A stretch of 59,492 nucleotides of DNA, taken from the NCBI GenBank assembly GCA_028687585.1, contig JAQTZV010000021.1:1-59492 (forward strand). The letters run 5' to 3'. The notes below the pieces were generated by a model. That model saw only the letters and a list, made by a program, of their open reading frames with translations. It had not been told where the DNA came from and made no database searches. Below are positions 43,883 through 53,416 of this stretch, piece by piece. Source of the DNA: Desulfuromonadaceae bacterium (GTDB lineage Bacteria > Desulfobacterota > Desulfuromonadia > Geobacterales > Pseudopelobacteraceae). Both the position numbers and the translations under genes were made by a program. Every line of letters starts with the position of its first letter. The first letter of the stretch is position 1.

Positions 43883-45511
43883 CTACGGGGATAAGGTGGC
43901 ATTCGACGGATTCTGTATCATTTCCAGCAGCGTCGGCGCAAAATTCGATCCTACCTGTAGAAGAGCCTGATACTCTTCCAAAGCCCGCTGTTTGTCACCT
44001 TGTGCAACAAAGATCCGACCACGCGAATAATGGGCAGAAGGATTGAGCGGATCGAATTGGAGCGCCCATTTAAACGACTCAAGAGCCAGGTCAAGTTCAT
44101 TGGCCTCCATATACGCAACACCCAGATTCAAGTGAGCCAGAACATACGATGGCTTGGCCTTGATTGATTCCTTGAAATGGAAAACGGCTTCATTTACCCG
44201 CCCTACCCCCAGATAGATGAGCCCCAGGTTATTCTGCGCCACCCAGTTACCTTCTGTTACCGCTATGGTGTGGGTCAGTATTGTGTAGGCATCCTTCCAT
44301 TGGCTCAACTGCAGCGAGGTGAGTGTAATCATGAAAGCCAAGCAAACTCCTGCCAGACAGGAGAGCGCACTGTTCCGATACTTCCACCCCTGCATAAGCT
44401 GCGGTAATCCCCACGCCACCAACATGAAAATTCCGATTAATGGAATGTAGGTATAGCGATCTGCCACAGAATGCTGGCCGATCTGGATAAGTCCGATCAC
44501 CGGCAGCAGCGTGACCAGATACCACCCCCAACCGGTAAGCAGGTAGGGTGATCTTTTCCAAAGCAGGATCACTACAGCTGTTATCAGCACGAGAAGTACC
44601 GCACAAAGAATAATTTTTGTTGTCGTAGGTGGATACTTGGAAAATGGATAGAGAACCGCCAGCTTGACCGGCCAGACCATTTTCTGAAGATAGGTTATAT
44701 AGGCAATTCCCGCCTTACCGGCCCGGGAGAGGAGGGTGTACCCCTGGGCGAGTTCACCTTCTGCCTGTTGCACCATGTAGGTAATGACGCTTGAACAGAG
44801 CGACAGGATGAAAAAGGGAATCTTTTCCATCAGCAAACGAAAAGGAGTCGTGCGAGAGGCAGAAACAGCCTCTGCGGCGGCACCGTGCAGGCGTCCAAGC
44901 GGCCACCAGTCCAGCAGCAGTAATACGACCGGCAGAGTCACCAGCATCGGTTTTGAAAGCAATCCCAGCAGAAACAAGAAGAGCGTCAGCAGATAGCGGG
45001 AAATATCAGGTTTTTCAGCGTAGCAGGTATAGGCGTAGAGCGTCAACATGCCAAAAAAGGCACTCAACACATCTTTTCGCTCTGCTACCCAGGCAACTGA
45101 CTCAACATGCAGCGGATGCAGGGCAAACAGGAAGGCCACCGTTGCGCTTCGCCACGGCGCCCCTGTTGCCCGCCTGAGAAACAAAAACAACAGCGCGCTA
45201 CTGGCGGTATGCAGTAAAAGATTGACAACGTGATGACCACCAGCATTCATGCCGAACAGGGTGACATCCAGTAAATGCGATATCCAGGTCAGAGGAATCC
45301 AGTTAACTTCGTGCGGAGTGGTAAATGCCCAGCGGATTGATTCAAATGTCAGGCCGGATTTCATGTTCGGATTCGCATAAACGAATACATCATCATCCAG
45401 ATTGATAAAGTCATGCCACGCGACGGGACTAAATACAGCAAGGGTAATTAATACAATGGCCGGCAGCAGCCATTTTTCATAGTTTGTTGCGAAGTGATCT
45501 ATCTTATTCAT
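43883..45511 (-). CDS. TMTC-like polytopic glycosyltransferase with TPR tail (copy 4)
   Basis: The product is 542 aa from ATG 45511 (a TTG at 45529 is possible; the ribosome site is weak for both). It shows FINLDDDVFVYANPN, NWIPLTWISHLLD, HHVVNLLLH, HPLHVESVAWVAERKDVLS and LLLLDWWPLGRL. The C-terminal part has three TPR units (AQNNLGLIYLGVGRVNEAV). It lies 36 nt from copy 3 and is highly similar, so the pair arose by tandem duplication. Predicted periplasmic O-glycosylation role is inference. Confidence 0.83.
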   Translation of the reverse strand: MNKIDHFATNYEKWLLPAIVLITLAVFSPVAWHDFINLDDDVFVYANPNMKSGLTFESIRWAFTTPHEVNWIPLTWISHLLDVTLFGMNAGGHHVVNLLLHTASSALLFLFLRRATGAPWRSATVAFLFALHPLHVESVAWVAERKDVLSAFFGMLTLYAYTCYAEKPDISRYLLTLFLFLLGLLSKPMLVTLPVVLLLLDWWPLGRLHGAAAEAVSASRTTPFRLLMEKIPFFILSLCSSVITYMVQQAEGELAQGYTLLSRAGKAGIAYITYLQKMVWPVKLAVLYPFSKYPPTTTKIILCAVLLVLITAVVILLWKRSPYLLTGWGWYLVTLLPVIGLIQIGQHSVADRYTYIPLIGIFMLVAWGLPQLMQGWKYRNSALSCLAGVCLAFMITLTSLQLSQWKDAYTILTHTIAVTEGNWVAQNNLGLIYLGVGRVNEAVFHFKESIKAKPSYVLAHLNLGVAYMEANELDLALESFKWALQFDPLNPSAHYSRGRIFVAQGDKQRALEEYQALLQVGSNFAPTLLEMIQNPSNATLSP

Positions 45512-45530
45512 GGCTGCATCGGGCACCAAG

Positions 45531-45562
45531 AGACCTCCGAGGTTTTAAAGCCTCGGAGGTCT
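45531..45562. terminator. Perfect 12-bp palindrome between resB and the TMTC-like gene
   Basis: AGACCTCCGAGG (45531-45542) pairs perfectly with CCTCGGAGGTCT (45551-45562) around TTTTAAAG. It resembles the terminator at 24177 in both arms and loop. There is no clear T-tract on the minus strand after it, so it may attenuate rather than end transcription from resB into the downstream genes, or be a repeated intergenic palindrome. Confidence 0.6.
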
Positions 45563-45590
45563 ACGTGTTATAAGTAATTCGGAAGTGCGG

Positions 45591-46733
45591 TTAAGCTACC
45601 TTCCGCTTCCTGAACATCCTCGCCAGTGTCGTCAACGTCACCCCGAACAACCCGACCCACAAACTGGTGAGAATAATCGGCTGACCCGGCTCATATCGTA
45701 CCGCCATAGCGGTCCAGTAGCGAATTTCTTTTACCGAAAACGAATGGTCACCTGCATTAAAACTGGCTCCAATTGCCGCATTACCGGCAGCTATCGGCTG
45801 TGCCTCTTTTTTCGGATCCGCCTTAGCCAGCAGGTACTCCTGGAAACGGGCCTCACCGCCCCGCTCATTTTTCGGGTCCGGCTTATAGGTCACATTCAGA
45901 GTGAATTGCGGTTCATTCGGTGCCTGCGGAAACGGTATCGCCATCGGACCGTCTTTGGTGCCGGTGGTGTAAAGATAGGTTTTATCGCTCTGCTGAAGAC
46001 TCTGCAACGGAAGATGCGCGCCATAGATTTCACGCCCTGAGCGGTTGGAAAGTATGACCAGAGCCGAATAGCCCTCCTTGTCAGGGAAGTATTTGAAACC
46101 CCGGTGTTCCAAATGATGGGTGACATAGATAATACCCTGCTTTGCCAGCGGTCCGCTTCCGACAGATATTTCGTATGCTGCCCGCTTGTCTTTGCCATCA
46201 GCTTTATAGCCGGTATGCATCTTAATCAGTGTCGTATCGCCTTTCAGAGTGGCAAAGTTAAAAAAGCGTCCCTGGTTGATAAGATCATAACTTCTCGGGT
46301 CACCACTCGGCAGCGTCTCACCTTCAGTCAGCCGTATCGTCCCCCTGAAATAGAAAAGACTATTGTAGATAATGCCGGCAAACATCGTGACGAAGCTGAG
46401 ATGAAACAGGATCATACCAAACGATATAAGTGTCACCCGGCGTCCCCAGATGCGACCGAAGAAGCAGCAGGCAACATTGATAATCAGCAGCACCAGCAGG
46501 CCATTAAACCAGAGTGCAGAAAAAATCATATCCCAGGCTTGCTTATCGCGCAATACGGTCACCCCCCCGACGCAACAGACAAGTATAACCACCAGCAGAA
46601 ACATGGCCAGTTTGGCTGAGGCCAGGAAATCGTATATAGCGCGAGTCAGCTTGTGAATCGGGTGATATCGCGGTTCTACAGGGTAAATGTCGTCTTCTTG
46701 TTCTGTCTCAGGCGGTGAATTAAATTCAGTCAT
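45591..46733 (-). CDS. resB: Cytochrome c biogenesis protein ResB (CcsB)
   Basis: The product is 380 aa from ATG 46733 (an ATG three codons earlier is possible). An acidic N-terminal tail is followed by helices at about 40-58, 68-85 and 100-122, a large periplasmic domain (about 125-340) and a last helix near 350-368. This is the ResB layout; the pattern IYDFLASAKLAMFLLV is typical. With CcsA it presents haem and reduced apocytochrome for attachment. It is separated from both ccsA genes by about 14 kb but follows the multiheme cytochrome genes on the same strand. Confidence 0.9.
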   Translation of the reverse strand: MTEFNSPPETEQEDDIYPVEPRYHPIHKLTRAIYDFLASAKLAMFLLVVILVCCVGGVTVLRDKQAWDMIFSALWFNGLLVLLIINVACCFFGRIWGRRVTLISFGMILFHLSFVTMFAGIIYNSLFYFRGTIRLTEGETLPSGDPRSYDLINQGRFFNFATLKGDTTLIKMHTGYKADGKDKRAAYEISVGSGPLAKQGIIYVTHHLEHRGFKYFPDKEGYSALVILSNRSGREIYGAHLPLQSLQQSDKTYLYTTGTKDGPMAIPFPQAPNEPQFTLNVTYKPDPKNERGGEARFQEYLLAKADPKKEAQPIAAGNAAIGASFNAGDHSFSVKEIRYWTAMAVRYEPGQPIILTSLWVGLFGVTLTTLARMFRKRKVA

Positions 46734-46880
46734 AAACTCCATCCAGTATGATTCAGTCGCTCATTTTCCTAGTAAACTCGGTGATTCAGTGACAAGGTTG
46801 CACGATTTGGAATTTTTTTATCCTCAGAAAATCCGCAGCAAACCTACCATGACTGAATTCAACCTGCAAGCGGTCACTTT

Positions 46881-48290
46881 TTACAGCTTCTCAACTTTCC
46901 ACCACAACTGTCTGCCGTCTTTGATGCCATACGCTACTGATTTGCCATCCTCGGTGAATATCGTATCAAATACCCGCTCATAACCGGGGTGCTCCCTGAT
47001 TATCTTGCCTGTTGAATCTGCAACAACGACAAAACGCTTGCCGTCCTGACGGGCTCGATAAATGAGAAATTTACCGTCCGGGCTAAACTGAGGCGAAATG
47101 ACCCGATCAAACATCGGCCCCTCAATTCCATTGGTAACGATAAGAAACCGTTCATTTCGAATAGCCACATAGGCATGATGTTTCCCATCTCTGCTGTAGG
47201 TGAGATCCGCGCACTCCTTATATTTCTGCGGCGTACGTATGCCGTCATCAAAAAACGCCTGATGCATATAAGCACCCTTCTTACCAACAATTATTATTCC
47301 GACACCTTTATTATCAGGGCGAATAACCGGAGGCCAGGGGTATATGCCAGCTGGAATAGCGGCCTCTTTACCGTCAAATACCAGAAAGGATGCGGTCCCC
47401 TTCTGGGCGACATATGCCATATGCTCACCATCCTGACTGAAAACCAGGTTTCTCACAGCATCATATACGACACCGTCTTGTATGTTCTGCGGATCTGAAA
47501 AATTGATCCGTTTTACCTGATACTTGTCTCCCGGTCGATCGATTACAGCAATTCTGGTGTTCCCGTTGTCCATAATTACATTAATGTTCTGCAGTGGAAT
47601 CGTCTGCGGTGAACCAAAAGTCAATGAGCTGAAAACTAGACGGAATTTTTTTTCATCTTCCGTATTCTCAAATCGAAGAACCGTTTTCGAATCAGCACTA
47701 AAAGCAGGCTTATTGAAAAAAGAGAACGTTGGCGTACTTTTCAGGTCATCGATGTGCAGATACCATGAGTTAGCTGTTTGAGCCTCAAAAGCGATATGGC
47801 GATTGTCAGGACTAAACACAGGCGGTCCCTTATCGTCAAACGGACCATATTCGCGTTTATCAACAACAACAAACCATTTGCCATCGGATTTGGCGCAATA
47901 GGCGACGCGTTGACCGTCCGGACTTAGCGTTAATGTACTGGAATCGATTTCACTATAACTTTTACCGATATTTTTGTTATGAACAACGTGTACTCCATCA
48001 GCTATTTTAGCGATGTACGCAAAACCTCTGCCACGTTTATTTATCTCCACAACAATATAAGCAGGCTGTTTCTCGGCAGGTGGGGCTTGTGCATGTTTGG
48101 GATCTTCTACCGGGGTATCGGGCTTTTCGGATTCAGAAAAAGTAGCCAGTACGGTTGAAACGGCAAGTACCTTATTACTGACAGGCGCATCAACCGTTTT
48201 AGAGCTTTTGTCGCAACCTATTGTTCCACAGAGAAATAACAGAAAAAACAGTAACCGCCGCAGCATACAAGTACATTTAATAAGCCACAT
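46881..48290 (-). CDS. Beta-propeller (WD40/TolB-like) lipoprotein
   Basis: The product is 469 aa from ATG 48290, with GAGGGG 9 nt upstream. The signal contains LLFFLLFLCGTIGC with a lipobox Cys. Repeats of the PD40/TolB type recur (LSPDGQRVAYCAKSDG, FSPDNRHIAFEAQ, FSQDGEHMAYVAQ, YSRDGKHHAYVAI, FSPDGKFLIYRAR), about six blades. It lies between the cytochrome genes and resB and may be an envelope scaffold. Ligand or partner is unknown. Confidence 0.85.
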   Translation of the reverse strand: MWLIKCTCMLRRLLFFLLFLCGTIGCDKSSKTVDAPVSNKVLAVSTVLATFSESEKPDTPVEDPKHAQAPPAEKQPAYIVVEINKRGRGFAYIAKIADGVHVVHNKNIGKSYSEIDSSTLTLSPDGQRVAYCAKSDGKWFVVVDKREYGPFDDKGPPVFSPDNRHIAFEAQTANSWYLHIDDLKSTPTFSFFNKPAFSADSKTVLRFENTEDEKKFRLVFSSLTFGSPQTIPLQNINVIMDNGNTRIAVIDRPGDKYQVKRINFSDPQNIQDGVVYDAVRNLVFSQDGEHMAYVAQKGTASFLVFDGKEAAIPAGIYPWPPVIRPDNKGVGIIIVGKKGAYMHQAFFDDGIRTPQKYKECADLTYSRDGKHHAYVAIRNERFLIVTNGIEGPMFDRVISPQFSPDGKFLIYRARQDGKRFVVVADSTGKIIREHPGYERVFDTIFTEDGKSVAYGIKDGRQLWWKVEKL

Positions 48291-48332
48291 TATAAACACC
48301 CCTCACTAGATATTTTAGCCGTCTCTGACAAA

Positions 48333-48358
48333 AAGCCCCGCCTTTACAGGCGGGGCTT
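48333..48358 (-). terminator. Intrinsic terminator of the cytochrome genes
   Basis: AAGCCCCGCC and GGCGGGGCTT form a perfect 10-bp GC-rich stem around TTTACA, followed on the minus strand by TTTTTG. It lies 33 nt after the last cytochrome gene and before the propeller lipoprotein, so most cytochrome transcription should end here. Confidence 0.9.
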
Positions 48359-48390
48359 AATAAATACTACAAATCTTATATTACCGGATT

Positions 48391-50388
48391 TTAGTAAACG
48401 CCGCCCGGTGTGTAGCCGCCCATGCTGCTGCGACTGCAGCCACCACCGGATCCCATGCCGCCGCAGGTCGGTGTATAGGTAGTCGAACCAATGCTCCTGA
48501 TTGACTGTGTATAACCATTAGCGTACCAACCTTCGTTACGCAGGAAAGCGTACCCGTTGTTGACGGCAGGGAAGGCTGCACCGGTTGCTCGGGTGTTGAA
48601 ACCGTGGGCATCGCCGGCGCCCATCGGGCGGGCAACTGAAGCACGTGTGCCGTATGAACCATGGCAGAAGTAGCAGCGGTTCTGGAAGTAGGTCATACTG
48701 CTGTTAGTGCTGGAGGTAATTGCGGAACCGGTACCATGGTTGCTGGTACCGCCACTGACAACGTGGCAGGCAACACAGAGGTTGGTTGACGCTGTCGTGC
48801 CGTTAACATAGACATTACCGCGCAGTGGTACAGCATCAGTGCTGCTGACCGCACCGCCATGAATGCCGGAAGAGGTCAGGATCGTAGCAGAGGTTGAGCC
48901 GTTCGGTGCATGGCAATCCCAGCAGGAGATCAGCGGGCCATAGGTGGTTGTGGTTGCTGTCTTGGTTACGCCGTTCCATGGAGCAACCATTCTGCTGCCG
49001 CCGGTGTTGGTGTAGCCGCTGTTCTGACGTACCAGGACAGGATGGAATGATTTATTGGTTGAAGCAAACTGTGCGGCGACGTTAAGTACGCCACCACTCG
49101 GGTTGGCGGCGACTGTTCCGGCAAAAGGTTTCAGAGCGGAACCGCCGGCTACCCGTGCCGAGGTGCTGAGAGCGCCATCTGCATCATGGCATTTCAAGCA
49201 CTGGTTGATCATGATGGCTGCAGTGTCGGCTTCGATGGTTGCATTGCCGAGATTACGGCTGAATCTGACCGGACGCGCATCAGTTCCGGTGCTGGTGTAG
49301 GCGCCGGCTGTCGAGGTTGAGCCATTGTGGGTTACACCTTTAATGGTTGCGCCGGTATCCGGGTCACGAAGTTCAATGTAACCGTTTTTATGATAAGTTG
49401 CATTGGCTGAACCGGTAGACACATCGCCTTCCATATGACAGACGCAGCAGTCTTCTTTTGTGACTGCAGTGCCTCTGGAACGGATGTGCTTTGATGCCAG
49501 CGAGAAACTCGGTACGATGGCAATACGCGATGTTACAGAGGCGCTAAGCGACTGTGCAACCGGCGAAGTTTGGGCGATTGTGTGGCAGCTGATGCAGTCG
49601 CCACCAGAAGGGCCGGCAAAATAATCAACCGTTTTTCCTGAAGCTGTCATGCGGTATGGTGCGGTGCTGGCATGGCAGGCGGCAGTACATCCCCGAATAG
49701 ATGAGTCGTACCCGGTACCGGTTCCAACAGGACCGTTCATAGTAATATTGCCGTTACTGTGTAAGGTGGCTACATTATAAGTGGCATACGGATCATGTGT
49801 ATTTCCGGTTCCCAAGCCAGTAGTGCTTTGTGTTCCATGACATGTCTGGCAGCCAGAATGTGCTGATACAAAAGTAGCATTAGTATTAACAGTCGCACCG
49901 GTACCGACATGAGAAACAGGTGGATAGGCGTGGCATGTCTGACAGTTCGATATTGTTCCCCATACCGGGCTGGCGCCACTGGTATGACAACCGCTTGTTC
50001 CGCCTGAACAGGTACCTAATCCTGTTGTGTTCAATTGATTGTCCTGAACCACAACCCCACCGGTTGCGGCACTGTAAGTTACGCCGTTGTGCATTGGAGA
50101 GGCCATGTTGATGTTACCATCACGGTGATTCAGTGTTGTCGGAACAACATGACAATCAGCGCAGGTCAGAGCCTGGGTTGTAACGTGATACGAATGTGAT
50201 CCGATGACAGCCCGTGCAGGAGTATTACGGACAGAACCCTCAATAGGGGACTGGTTCGTCTGTGGATTCGTACCATGACAATCGCTGCAGACGGTTATCT
50301 GTCCCGTAGTGACAGCATCAGCCTGACCGATGGCAACTAAGCCGACGGACAAGGTAATGAACAGATGCAATAGCCATGACCGTTTCAT
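48391..50388 (-). CDS. Multiheme c-type cytochrome A (12 haem-type motifs)
   Basis: The product is 665 aa from ATG 50388, with AGGGGGA directly upstream. Another ATG at 50436 would add 16 hydrophilic residues before the signal peptide (MKRSWLLHLFITLSVGLV...QADA). Haem motifs in order: CSDCH, CADCH, C-x6-CH (CSGGTSGCH), CQTCH, CQTCH, C-x3-CH (CTAACH), CISCH, CCVCH, CLKCH, CWDCH, CVACH, CYFCH. It ends with a Gly/Ser-rich tail (GGMGSGGGCSRSSMGG). Probably periplasmic or extracellular electron transfer. Last of four tandem cytochrome genes; the 3' half nearly matches the next two. Confidence 0.92.
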   Translation of the reverse strand: MKRSWLLHLFITLSVGLVAIGQADAVTTGQITVCSDCHGTNPQTNQSPIEGSVRNTPARAVIGSHSYHVTTQALTCADCHVVPTTLNHRDGNINMASPMHNGVTYSAATGGVVVQDNQLNTTGLGTCSGGTSGCHTSGASPVWGTISNCQTCHAYPPVSHVGTGATVNTNATFVSAHSGCQTCHGTQSTTGLGTGNTHDPYATYNVATLHSNGNITMNGPVGTGTGYDSSIRGCTAACHASTAPYRMTASGKTVDYFAGPSGGDCISCHTIAQTSPVAQSLSASVTSRIAIVPSFSLASKHIRSRGTAVTKEDCCVCHMEGDVSTGSANATYHKNGYIELRDPDTGATIKGVTHNGSTSTAGAYTSTGTDARPVRFSRNLGNATIEADTAAIMINQCLKCHDADGALSTSARVAGGSALKPFAGTVAANPSGGVLNVAAQFASTNKSFHPVLVRQNSGYTNTGGSRMVAPWNGVTKTATTTTYGPLISCWDCHAPNGSTSATILTSSGIHGGAVSSTDAVPLRGNVYVNGTTASTNLCVACHVVSGGTSNHGTGSAITSSTNSSMTYFQNRCYFCHGSYGTRASVARPMGAGDAHGFNTRATGAAFPAVNNGYAFLRNEGWYANGYTQSIRSIGSTTYTPTCGGMGSGGGCSRSSMGGYTPGGVY
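49133..49605. repeat. 473-bp identical block shared with 51204-51676
   Basis: No difference was seen between 49133-49605 in cytochrome A and 51204-51676 in cytochrome B (offset 2071). Outside it A and B differ at scattered bases. The block begins almost where B stops matching C, so B is a mosaic of both neighbours. Confidence 0.88.
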
Positions 50389-51208
50389 TTTTCCCCCTAA
50401 TTCAATGTGCGAATGATGTTTTTCAAATCTGTTCATATCGGTCACCACCTCTTTAGTAATCTTAGTAAACGCCGCCCGGTGTGTAGCCGCCCATGCTGCT
50501 GCGACTGCAGCCACCACCGGATCCCATGCCGCCGCAGGTCGGTGTATAGGTAGTCGAACCAATGCTCCTGATTGACTGTGTATAACCATTAGCGTACCAA
50601 CCTTCGTTACGCAGGAAAGCGTACCCGTTGTTGACGGCAGGGAAGGCTGCACCGGTTGCTCGGGTGTTGAAACCGTGGGCATCGCCGGCGCCCATCGGAC
50701 GGGCAACTGAAGCACGTGAGCCGTATGAACCATGGCAGAAGTAGCAGCGGTTCTGGAAGTAGGTCATACTGCTGTTAGTGCTGGAGGTAATTGCGGAACC
50801 GGTACCATGGTTGCTGGTACCACCACTGACAACGTGGCAGGCAACACAGAGGTTGGTTGACGCTGTCGTGCCGTTCACATAGACGTTACCGCGTAACGGC
50901 ACACTATCAGTGCTGCTGACCGCACCGCCATGGATGCCGGAAGACGTCAGGATCGTAGCAGAGGTTGAGCCGTTCGGTGCATGGCAATCCCAGCAGGAGA
51001 TCAGCGGGCCATAGGTGGTTGTGGTTGCTGTCTTGGTTACGCCGTTCCATGGAGCGACCATTCTGCTGCCGCCGGTGTTGGTGTAGCCGCTGTTCTGACG
51101 TACCAGAACCGGATGGAAGGATTTGTTGGTTGATGCAAACTGACTGGCAACGTCAAGTACGCCACCGCTTGGGTTGGCGGATACGGTGCCGGCAAATGGT
51201 TTGAGAGC
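50313..51208. repeat. 896-bp identical block shared with 53341-54236
   Basis: No difference was seen on reading 50313-51208 against 53341-54236 (offset 3028). Each block spans the signal-peptide start of one cytochrome, the 73-nt spacer and the 3' end of the next. Left and right borders are sharp (first mismatches at 50312 and 51209). This indicates recent duplication or gene conversion. Confidence 0.9.
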
Positions 51209-53416
51209 GGAACCGCCGGCTACCCGTGCCGAGGTGCTGAGAGCGCCATCTGCATCATGGCATTTCAAGCACTGGTTGATCATGATGGCTGCAGTGTCGG
51301 CTTCGATGGTTGCATTGCCGAGATTACGGCTGAATCTGACCGGACGCGCATCAGTTCCGGTGCTGGTGTAGGCGCCGGCTGTCGAGGTTGAGCCATTGTG
51401 GGTTACACCTTTAATGGTTGCGCCGGTATCCGGGTCACGAAGTTCAATGTAACCGTTTTTATGATAAGTTGCATTGGCTGAACCGGTAGACACATCGCCT
51501 TCCATATGACAGACGCAGCAGTCTTCTTTTGTGACTGCAGTGCCTCTGGAACGGATGTGCTTTGATGCCAGCGAGAAACTCGGTACGATGGCAATACGCG
51601 ATGTTACAGAGGCGCTAAGCGACTGTGCAACCGGCGAAGTTTGGGCGATTGTGTGGCAGCTGATGCAGTCGCCACCGGCACCGTAATCACCAAAGGTTAA
51701 TGTTTTGGTTGATGTGGTCATCCGGTACGGAGCGGTGCTGGCATGGCAGGCGGCAGTACAGCCACGGATTGACGAATCGTACCCGGTGCCGATGCCAACC
51801 GGACCGTTCATGTTGATGTTGCCGGTGTTGTGCTCAGTTGCAACGGCATAGTTGGCATGCGGTGACTGAACTCCGGTACCGTCAGCAACAGTGCTCTGGG
51901 TACCATGGCAGATCTGGCAACCGCCATGAGTTGAGACGAAGGTTTCTTTAGTATTTACCGTAGCCCCTGTGCCGATATGGTTCACCGGCGTAGCGCCAGC
52001 AACATGCTTGTTATCAGGATCAGAAGCTGTGGTAACCGGTGGATAACCGTGACAGCTCTTGCAGGCTGCAGGCGCGCCCCATGCAGGTGAAACGCCCATA
52101 TGACACTTAACATTGGAACAGGTCTCGGTAACACCCTTGTCATAACTGACCGGATTTGGACCGAACTGGTACTCAGCCTGAAGAGCTGACGGAGTCGGAA
52201 GATAGATATTCCGTGAAGTACCATCGGTTGTGCTGTCACCGGCATGTTTAGTCAGTGAACTTACATTGTGGCAGGAACCGCAGACCTGGTTATTGACAAA
52301 GCCACCCGGAAGTGAACTCAAACCTTTTGCCGATTTAATATTGTCAATATGAACCGTATGTGCACTTGTTGTAGGAGGCCAGCCATGACAGTTGTCACAG
52401 CCACCTTCAACGGTGCCGTTAATGTGCTTGCTTGGGTCACTAAAAGAGCCCGATGTTGTGACATGGCTATGACAACCATTGCATTGGTTAATATTAGTTA
52501 TGCCTGCGTGGTTTCCGGTTGTGGATGGCGGGGAAGCGTGACACTTGCTGCAGTCGCCAGTGAGGCTGGGGATTCCCGTCAGCAAGGCCGTATTATTCCA
52601 AGTAGCAGAATTATTGGCGGAGTACGTTACCCCACCTCCACTATTCGGCTTACCAAAATGGCAGTAAGTATTGGTGCAATTTGTACTTGAATACGCAGCT
52701 GCTGCGCCATTTGCAGTAGCTAATGTGCCGAAATCAACGTTTCCAGTTCCATTCATATGCCCGGTAAAACCGGTATTAGTTGAACTTGTATTGGCATGAC
52801 ATTCTGTGCACGCGATAGGACTTGCATAATTGCTTGAACCGGCCAGATGGGCAGCATGAGCTCCAACGACAGGGTCTGTTGCGGCTGTTGCTCCACTGGT
52901 GGTACGACCACCGTTGTAACCGGGAGCTGCTGACTTGTCGTCAGCAGTAAATTGTGCAGGAGTAGTGCCTGTTACACCATGGCACTTTACGCACGTAGCG
53001 ACTGTTGTTGAATTCTGACCCCATGCAGGGCTGGTAGTTCCATGACAAGCCGTACCGGAGCAGGTCCCACCGGTAAAAGTGTTGCTTGTTGGGAAGGTGT
53101 CCGTCTTGGAATACGTTCCGCCCGATATCGTCGGCGTCAAATTAACCTTACGATCTCTATGATTCATAGCGGTCGGAACTATATGACAACCTGAACAGGT
53201 AAGCGCACTATTATGAACAGAGTGTGACCCAACTATTGCCCGGGCAGGATTATTACGTGCCGTACCCTCAATGGGTGCCTGATTCGTCTGTGGATTCGTA
53301 CCATGACAATCGCTGCAGGCGGTTATCGGCACCAGAGTAGCAGCATCAGCCTGACCGATGGCAACTAAGCCGACGGACAAGGTAATGAACAGATGCAATA
53401 GCCATGACCGTTTCAT
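50462..53416 (-). CDS. Multiheme c-type cytochrome B (20 haem-type motifs)
   Basis: The product is 984 aa from ATG 53416, with the same signal peptide and ribosome site as cytochrome A. It has 16 CxxCH, three CxxxxCH (CSGTACH, CTNTYCH, CSNVKCH) and one CxxxCH (CTAACH). The CxxxxCH...CxxCH module is the domain type first described in Geobacter sulfurreducens cytochromes. The N-terminal half parallels cytochrome C and the C-terminal half is shared with both neighbours. Spacers to genes A and C are both 73 nt and identical in sequence. Confidence 0.93.
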   Translation of the reverse strand: MKRSWLLHLFITLSVGLVAIGQADAATLVPITACSDCHGTNPQTNQAPIEGTARNNPARAIVGSHSVHNSALTCSGCHIVPTAMNHRDRKVNLTPTISGGTYSKTDTFPTSNTFTGGTCSGTACHGTTSPAWGQNSTTVATCVKCHGVTGTTPAQFTADDKSAAPGYNGGRTTSGATAATDPVVGAHAAHLAGSSNYASPIACTECHANTSSTNTGFTGHMNGTGNVDFGTLATANGAAAAYSSTNCTNTYCHFGKPNSGGGVTYSANNSATWNNTALLTGIPSLTGDCSKCHASPPSTTGNHAGITNINQCNGCHSHVTTSGSFSDPSKHINGTVEGGCDNCHGWPPTTSAHTVHIDNIKSAKGLSSLPGGFVNNQVCGSCHNVSSLTKHAGDSTTDGTSRNIYLPTPSALQAEYQFGPNPVSYDKGVTETCSNVKCHMGVSPAWGAPAACKSCHGYPPVTTASDPDNKHVAGATPVNHIGTGATVNTKETFVSTHGGCQICHGTQSTVADGTGVQSPHANYAVATEHNTGNINMNGPVGIGTGYDSSIRGCTAACHASTAPYRMTTSTKTLTFGDYGAGGDCISCHTIAQTSPVAQSLSASVTSRIAIVPSFSLASKHIRSRGTAVTKEDCCVCHMEGDVSTGSANATYHKNGYIELRDPDTGATIKGVTHNGSTSTAGAYTSTGTDARPVRFSRNLGNATIEADTAAIMINQCLKCHDADGALSTSARVAGGSALKPFAGTVSANPSGGVLDVASQFASTNKSFHPVLVRQNSGYTNTGGSRMVAPWNGVTKTATTTTYGPLISCWDCHAPNGSTSATILTSSGIHGGAVSSTDSVPLRGNVYVNGTTASTNLCVACHVVSGGTSNHGTGSAITSSTNSSMTYFQNRCYFCHGSYGSRASVARPMGAGDAHGFNTRATGAAFPAVNNGYAFLRNEGWYANGYTQSIRSIGSTTYTPTCGGMGSGGGCSRSSMGGYTPGGVY
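51204..51676. repeat. Second copy of the 473-bp block
   Basis: It matches 49133-49605 base for base as read. It encodes the region with CISCH, CCVCH and CLKCH. The corresponding part of cytochrome C (from 54237) has many substitutions. Confidence 0.88.

Noticed and set aside
50389..50733. N-terminal extension of about 115 residues of cytochrome A
   Set aside because: The frame is open back into the 3' end of cytochrome B, but the signal peptide and ribosome site place the start at 50388.
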